From the NCBI RefSeq assembly GCF_029852145.1, contig NC_079971.1, forward strand, positions 11,637,697 to 11,701,696: DNA of 64,000 bases. Direction: 5' to 3'. The position numbers and the translations under genes were made by a program. The notes beneath the pieces were generated by a model. That model did no database searches. It was given only the letters and a program-made list of their open reading frames with translations, and was not told the DNA's origin. This stretch comes from Microplitis mediator (lineage: Eukaryota; Arthropoda; Insecta; Hymenoptera; Braconidae). Shown piece after piece: positions 59,701 to 64,000 of the stretch. Each line of letters starts with the position of its first letter. The stretch's first letter is position 1.

Positions 59701-60087
59701 AGCCTGTCCTAGAGCAAAACTGAAACGCTAGCCAAATAGCTAAATAGGAATTCAACGCCTGCTGATAATTTTATTAACAGAAAGTACTTTGGCATTGATG
59801 CTTGCAATTACTACAAATATAATTGTTAACTATTCTTATAAATATTCATTATAATTATAAGTTAGATAAAATATTCAACAATAAAAATAAAAGAAATGCT
59901 CATTTTATTTAATTACAGTATTTACATTTTTAAATATTTTCATAATTCACTATAGGTAAATATGGTATACTATGGTCAGGATTAAACTGTACATACGCTG
60001 AATGCGATTAAAGTGCCATCGGCCCTAAAGACCCCTAGTCGAGTACTATTCGGTACGCGCTGCTAACATACGAGAGCGGACCCCCTG
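59701..60087 (+). repeat. P-type transposon right terminal inverted repeat (387 bp)
   Basis: Inverse of 54895-55281. It ends ...CGGACCCCCTG immediately before CGAGAAGT. Confidence 0.93.
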
Positions 60088-60975
60088 CGAGAAGTTGAGT
60101 TCCTGCGAAAAATAGTTACAGGTCTCCTAAAAATATGGTTGATGGCTTAAACGATCTGGAATAGCGTCTAGAATAAGAAGTTTTTTTGATTTTTTTTTGG
60201 AAAAATAAAATTACAATTGTTATGAACAAAAAACCGTTAAAAAAACTAGAAGTCCATTTTTTTGGCAAAATCTCGAAAAGTATAAGTGATAGCTCAAATA
60301 TTAGAAAAGTTTCTGAAAGAGCAGAAAATTTTAGTAAAAAAGTTCCTGACTCCCCGTATTGTAGCTTCAATAATTTTAATTTTAATTTAACGTTGAAAAT
60401 TAGCTTTTGCGCGGCAGTTTTGGCATGCGTGCGCCGCCACTCTAGTGAGCGCAGTTTTTAAATAATTTTTTTTTACAATCAAATATCAATTAAAAAATTT
60501 GAAAACATTCTGGTGTCATCTAGACACTTCAAAGAATATGATTTCGCGGTATTCAAAGTTGCATTACCATTTTTCAAAAAGTTATTCAATTTTTAATCAA
60601 CATTTTTTTTACGGGTTTGTGTTGTCATAAAAGGCGGCATAAAAGTTTGAATAATTAATCTATAAATTTTTTGTTTCTTGGAGCTCTTTTTATAATCATA
60701 CTCAACAAGATGACAGTATGAAAGTTTATACAATTTTTGATTTCATTAATTATTAATTTTTGAACTACCAAAAAAATTAAAAATTAAAATAATGTATGTT
60801 AAATAATTTTAAGCCATTACTGATTTCATATTCTTGTTAGGCATTATATGATTACTTTTCAAATTTTTTCTTGCCATTTATTTATAAATTATTTATAAAC
60901 AAATGGATTAATTTTATATTTTTGAAAAATTTTTTTTCACCATATTGTTAGCGTAAGGAAATAATGATTTCAAAA
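60088..60975 (+). repeat. End module continued, then dispersed repeat
   Basis: It resumes CGAGAAGTTGAGTTCC after the P insertion and matches 7619-7915 of the left arm. It then continues with CGTTGAAAATTAGC, ATCTAGACACTTC and GTGTTGTCATAAAAGGCGGC, as in the copies at 30320 and (reverse) 39541-39898. No gene. Confidence 0.8.
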
Positions 60976-61910
60976 AACAAAATTTTCTTAAAAACTACAT
61001 CTTATTGTTTATAATCTTTTTTTTCATCAAGGAATCATTTTTTTTTTAAAACATAATTTGCATTTCTAAATATAATGGCAAAAAAAAATCTTGTTTGTCA
61101 ATAATTAATTCATTTGCTTGTTTGACAATTTTTTCTATCATTTTAATTTTTTTCTAGAACATAAAAAAATTACAATAACAGCAACCTGCAACAATATGGC
61201 AAATAAAAATTTGTTCAATTTTTTAAAAAACATCTGGATTTTGGAGTACCACAAAGTCCACGCACTGACTCAATTTGTCAACAAACAAATTGCTGTAACT
61301 TTGCAACTATTGCAGATACAGTTTTCGACCTTCGAGTCGTTTTTATACAGTATGAGTTAAGCTTTTTTATAATTTTCAAACCTAACGTTTATCTGTTATA
61401 GTTCTCTAACAACTCGCATTTATTTATAAAAATAACCCGAGTCGAAATATCGAGTGTGATTCCAGCGCCTCGAGCGTGTCGAGTGTAACTCCAACGTCTC
61501 GGACGTTGCAAATGCAAAATCCATGTTTTAAAAGCATTACAAACATGAATTTCATTTAGTAAATATAAAAAACGTAAGATTTCTAGTACAGTAAAATCCG
61601 AAATGGTTCATTGTTATGAAATCAATTTCCTCGAAGCAGGTGGTCCTAAATAGATAAGTTTATCTATTGTGGTAGTGAAAAATTATTCGTTTTGGTGTTT
61701 AATAAATGGTCGAGATCGAAACTACTCGTTGTATTAGGCTTATTGACTTTTCGACTGATCGATTAAGTGAGGATCATTTGTGTACATTGTAGTATCGATT
61801 TTAACCAATCGAATGTAATCAGCTGACAGGCTGACAGGTCTGATGATTGTTGTTAAAATAAGAACACATATTTAAACTAAATGTTTATTCTTTAAATGGT
61901 TAAAATGATA
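60976..61910. other. AT-rich DNA, no gene seen
   Basis: Poly-A and poly-T tracts, and a GC-richer patch with the phrase CGAGTGT-N-ACTCCA repeated near 61450-61500. No supportable coding frame. Confidence 0.5.
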
Positions 61911-62613
61911 AAGGCCCTAGGGGTATAAGGATGGTGAATTTGCCCCCGAAAGGTATCGGCTTGATACTGCGGGGATTTTTAGGCACTAATAAGATATTAA
62001 GATCCTGAGAGTTTCAGCTTTTGAAACCAATCGGTCTTCGAGAAAAAGCCAAATATGTAAAAATCAGATAAAATGAATATTCTCAGAGACTATTTTATCG
62101 ATTGACTTATACTCGGGATATGATTTGGGGGTCGATAGTAGCTCCTCGGAAAAAAATTGGGAGCTTGATCGGTCGACAACAACCTTGAAAAAAATGACTT
62201 TTTAGTTTTAATTTCGACTTTTCACGATGTTACGGTTCTGGTACAATTATGAAATAATTTTTTTTGGATTCGTCATCCAATATCCTATAGACTTAAGTGC
62301 TTTTAAAATTTTTAAAAGAGGTACGCCATATAGAAAAACAATAAAAACCACTTTTTAAGCAAATATTTACTTTATTTACATGTTTAAAGTGTGAATCATT
62401 ATTTTTCTAGTTTGTATATATGTTCTTGAATGTTATTTGCAAAAATAATCTCTGCATCAGCAGTTAAATTTTGTCATATCATATAATATCAACTAAAATA
62501 TTATAATCATTATACACATATAAAACAGGAAATAGATTTTAGTTTGTAAATTATAAATACATAACAACAAATGAAAGATATACTTGAGGAAAAAAATGTA
62601 TAATCATATTTTA

Positions 62614-63078
62614 TCAGTCTTCATCACTATCCTCTTCAATCACAGGTGAAATACTGTCTCTATCAAATAATTTGCTAAGTATTTCAGCAGGCCTTAAAAT
62701 CTTTGTTAAATATCTCCCGTGTGATAAATAGTAAACAACAGCAGCAACATGAGAGCAACATCCAATTGTTCTCAGACCATTTGCACACTCACAACTATGC
62801 CTCAATATGCTTTTTGGACCAATAGCATTTTTTTTATACTCAATAAAACATCTATAAACCTTTCTATTAATGTGTCTGGATTAAACTTGAATTTTGAGTA
62901 TATTTGACTGTTCTTTCACATATTGAATAGTGAGATTACCTGTTTCATCAAGCATTTCTGCTAAATAGGAAACAGCCTGTTTCAATTGATAGGAACCAGT
63001 GAAAAAAATACGCAGATCATTTTCTGTCATTTCTAGAAAGTCTTCAAGAGTTTCAGATGAAATTGTTTGAAACGGCAA
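62614..63078 (-). pseudogene. SWIM-finger transposase C-terminal part
   Basis: The minus strand gives LEDFLEMTENDLRIFFTGSYQLKQAVSYLAEM and LTIQYVKEQSN, then a TAA at 62881. SRHINRKVYRCFIEYKKN follows, then RHSCECANGLRTIGCCSH (CxC...CxH SWIM zinc finger), VVYYLSHGRYL and an acidic end EEDSDED. The DDE core expected between the N-terminal fingers and the SWIM finger is missing, as in copy 1. Confidence 0.75.
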
Positions 63079-63120
63079 TTTTTTTCGCTGCCAGCCATTT
63101 TTTTGAACGTTATTCTACAA

Positions 63121-63684
63121 CTAAGCTCTGATTAAACTTAGAGATTCATCATAGAATCGTTTGTTTATTAAAAAATTTCGACAGCATCGATTTCCATCTG
63201 GTATGAAGACTCGTCGCTTAATGAATGACTGCATTCTGGCTTTTTGAGGAATAATAATTAAGTCACTAGTATTACCGCAAAGACAACAGTATCGATGAGT
63301 TGAAATAGTTCTTTTCATACGAATCTCAACGTACTCTGTACAATCGGTAGGAGTAATGTTGACTCTAAAAGAAGGATAATCTGAACTTGACTGAGACAAT
63401 GTCATGTGTGACAGACTAGACTCCGTTCGTTCTAACAGTCCACTAACGATAGATTCAGATCCATCTTCAGCATCAAAAACCACCGGTTCAACTTTTCTTT
63501 TTTTATACATCTCTACACGACATTTACCACAAACAATATCACCAGTAAAAAATTCACCATCAAATACTGCAGAAAACTCATCAATGTCTTGTTCTGTTAA
63601 TAAAGTTTCAGGAGTTCCCGGAACTTTCTTTACTATTTTTGAGCAAATGCAACACTTATCATTGATTATTTTATTTGGAGTCAT
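63121..63684 (-). pseudogene. SWIM-finger transposase N-terminal zinc-finger part
   Basis: MTPNKIINDKCCICSKIVKKVPG, then VCGKCRVEMYKKRKVEP, YCCLCGNTSDLIIIPQKAR and QSFIKRRVFIPDGNRCC. The C-x2-C pairs suggest two N-terminal zinc fingers, probably DNA-binding. The frame ends at 63121 where the catalytic part should begin. It is an open 187-codon frame, so it could still yield a truncated DNA-binding protein. The family has not been identified. Confidence 0.7.
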
Positions 63685-63879
63685 TTTATTAGCTTAATAA
63701 ATAAAATGTGAACAGACAATCTCTCAGATTCAGATCATAAACAACACTTTTGTCAGCTGTTGTATATACGACCAAATACGCCAGTGGGCGCGTCGGTCGT
63801 GCGGATCTTTTTGCACATAAGACGACTGAGTCGATAACATACCATATTCAATGACTAAAAGCGACAATTTGAAAATAAT
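63685..63879 (-). other. Leader of the copy 2 transposase
   Basis: Short AT-rich upstream region with a GC-richer patch (63780-63830). It probably contains the promoter of the transposon gene, but no element can be defined. Confidence 0.4.
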
Positions 63880-64000
63880 TTTAATATTACTGCAAAAAAA
63901 CACTACATAATTAATTAAAAAGTGGTTTTTATTGTTTTTCTATATGGCGTACCTTTTTTAAAAATTTTAAAAGCACTTAAGTCTATAGGAAATTGGATGA

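Larger units (their letters stand above)
54895..60087 (+). mobile_element. P-superfamily DNA transposon, 5193 bp
   Basis: The termini CAGGGGGTCCGCTCTCGTATG and their inverse are flanked by the 8-bp target duplication CGAGAAGT (54887-54894 and 60088-60095). P elements are known for 8-bp duplications, and the encoded THAP-domain transposase confirms the superfamily. The long inverted repeats (387 bp) exceed the 31-bp repeats of Drosophila P. A second inverted pair, ATTTAATAAACTGTAAACGAG, lies subterminally (55365-55390 and 59630-59652). A single five-exon gene fills the centre. It appears young: the two ends are nearly identical and most of the gene is open. Confidence 0.95.
61911..64000. mobile_element. 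SWIM-finger DNA transposon, copy 2 (cut by window end)
   Basis: The left terminus AAAGGCCCTAGGGGTATAAG at 61911 begins an inverted repeat whose other end appears at 63880-64000. The inverse of TAGACTTAAGTGC...GGTACGCCATATAG (62288-62330) is at 63945-63990. The window ends before the right terminus. The transposase remnant is on the minus strand. The terminal ~165 bp also occur as an orphan in both arms. Confidence 0.8.

Overview
This is an AT-rich, intron-bearing eukaryotic window made almost entirely of transposable elements, with no host gene that I can support. BEL/Pao, Ty3/gypsy, P-superfamily and THAP-transposase sequences, together with large amounts of CA/GT-linked dispersed repeat, point to an insect. 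A parasitoid hymenopteran is my best guess, from general resemblance only.

Layout. (1) 1-8297 and 43673-54726 are the two arms of a giant inverted duplication. They are nearly identical, and the left arm is cut by the window start. Each arm carries a truncated Ty3/gypsy pol (called gypsy-1 here), the C-terminal half of an unclassified DDE-like transposase, a tRNA-derived sequence and the end module of a larger repeat. The right arm alone carries a later 2754-bp BEL/Pao insertion (46876-49629) with 740-bp LTRs, a 5-bp target duplication and only a gag gene. (2) The 35-kb spacer holds a complete but decayed Ty3/gypsy element (10813-24935, minus strand). Its LTR ends, PBS and 4-bp target duplication are all visible, and solo LTRs and a foldback element are nested inside it. 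The spacer also has a SWIM-zinc-finger transposon remnant (25071-28762), more solo LTRs, a LINE tail interrupted by a 2.6-kb LTR-like insertion, and dispersed repeats with CA/GT microsatellites. (3) Beyond the right arm, a 5193-bp P-superfamily transposon (54895-60087) has 387-bp terminal inverted repeats, an 8-bp target duplication, a THAP domain, five phase-compatible exons and candidate catalytic residues. It sits inside a copy of the arm end module. (4) 61911-64000 is a second SWIM-finger transposon, cut by the window end.

The most unusual signals are: an array of about 6.5 tandem 81-84-nt units at 34459-35000, whose stems stay paired while their sequences change; a strongly strand-biased TAGCG pentamer throughout the BEL element; and the inverted duplication itself. 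The nesting order gives a relative history: decayed gypsy-1 and DDE transposon, then inverted duplication, then the BEL insertion in one arm only. The P element inserted separately into the flanking end module.
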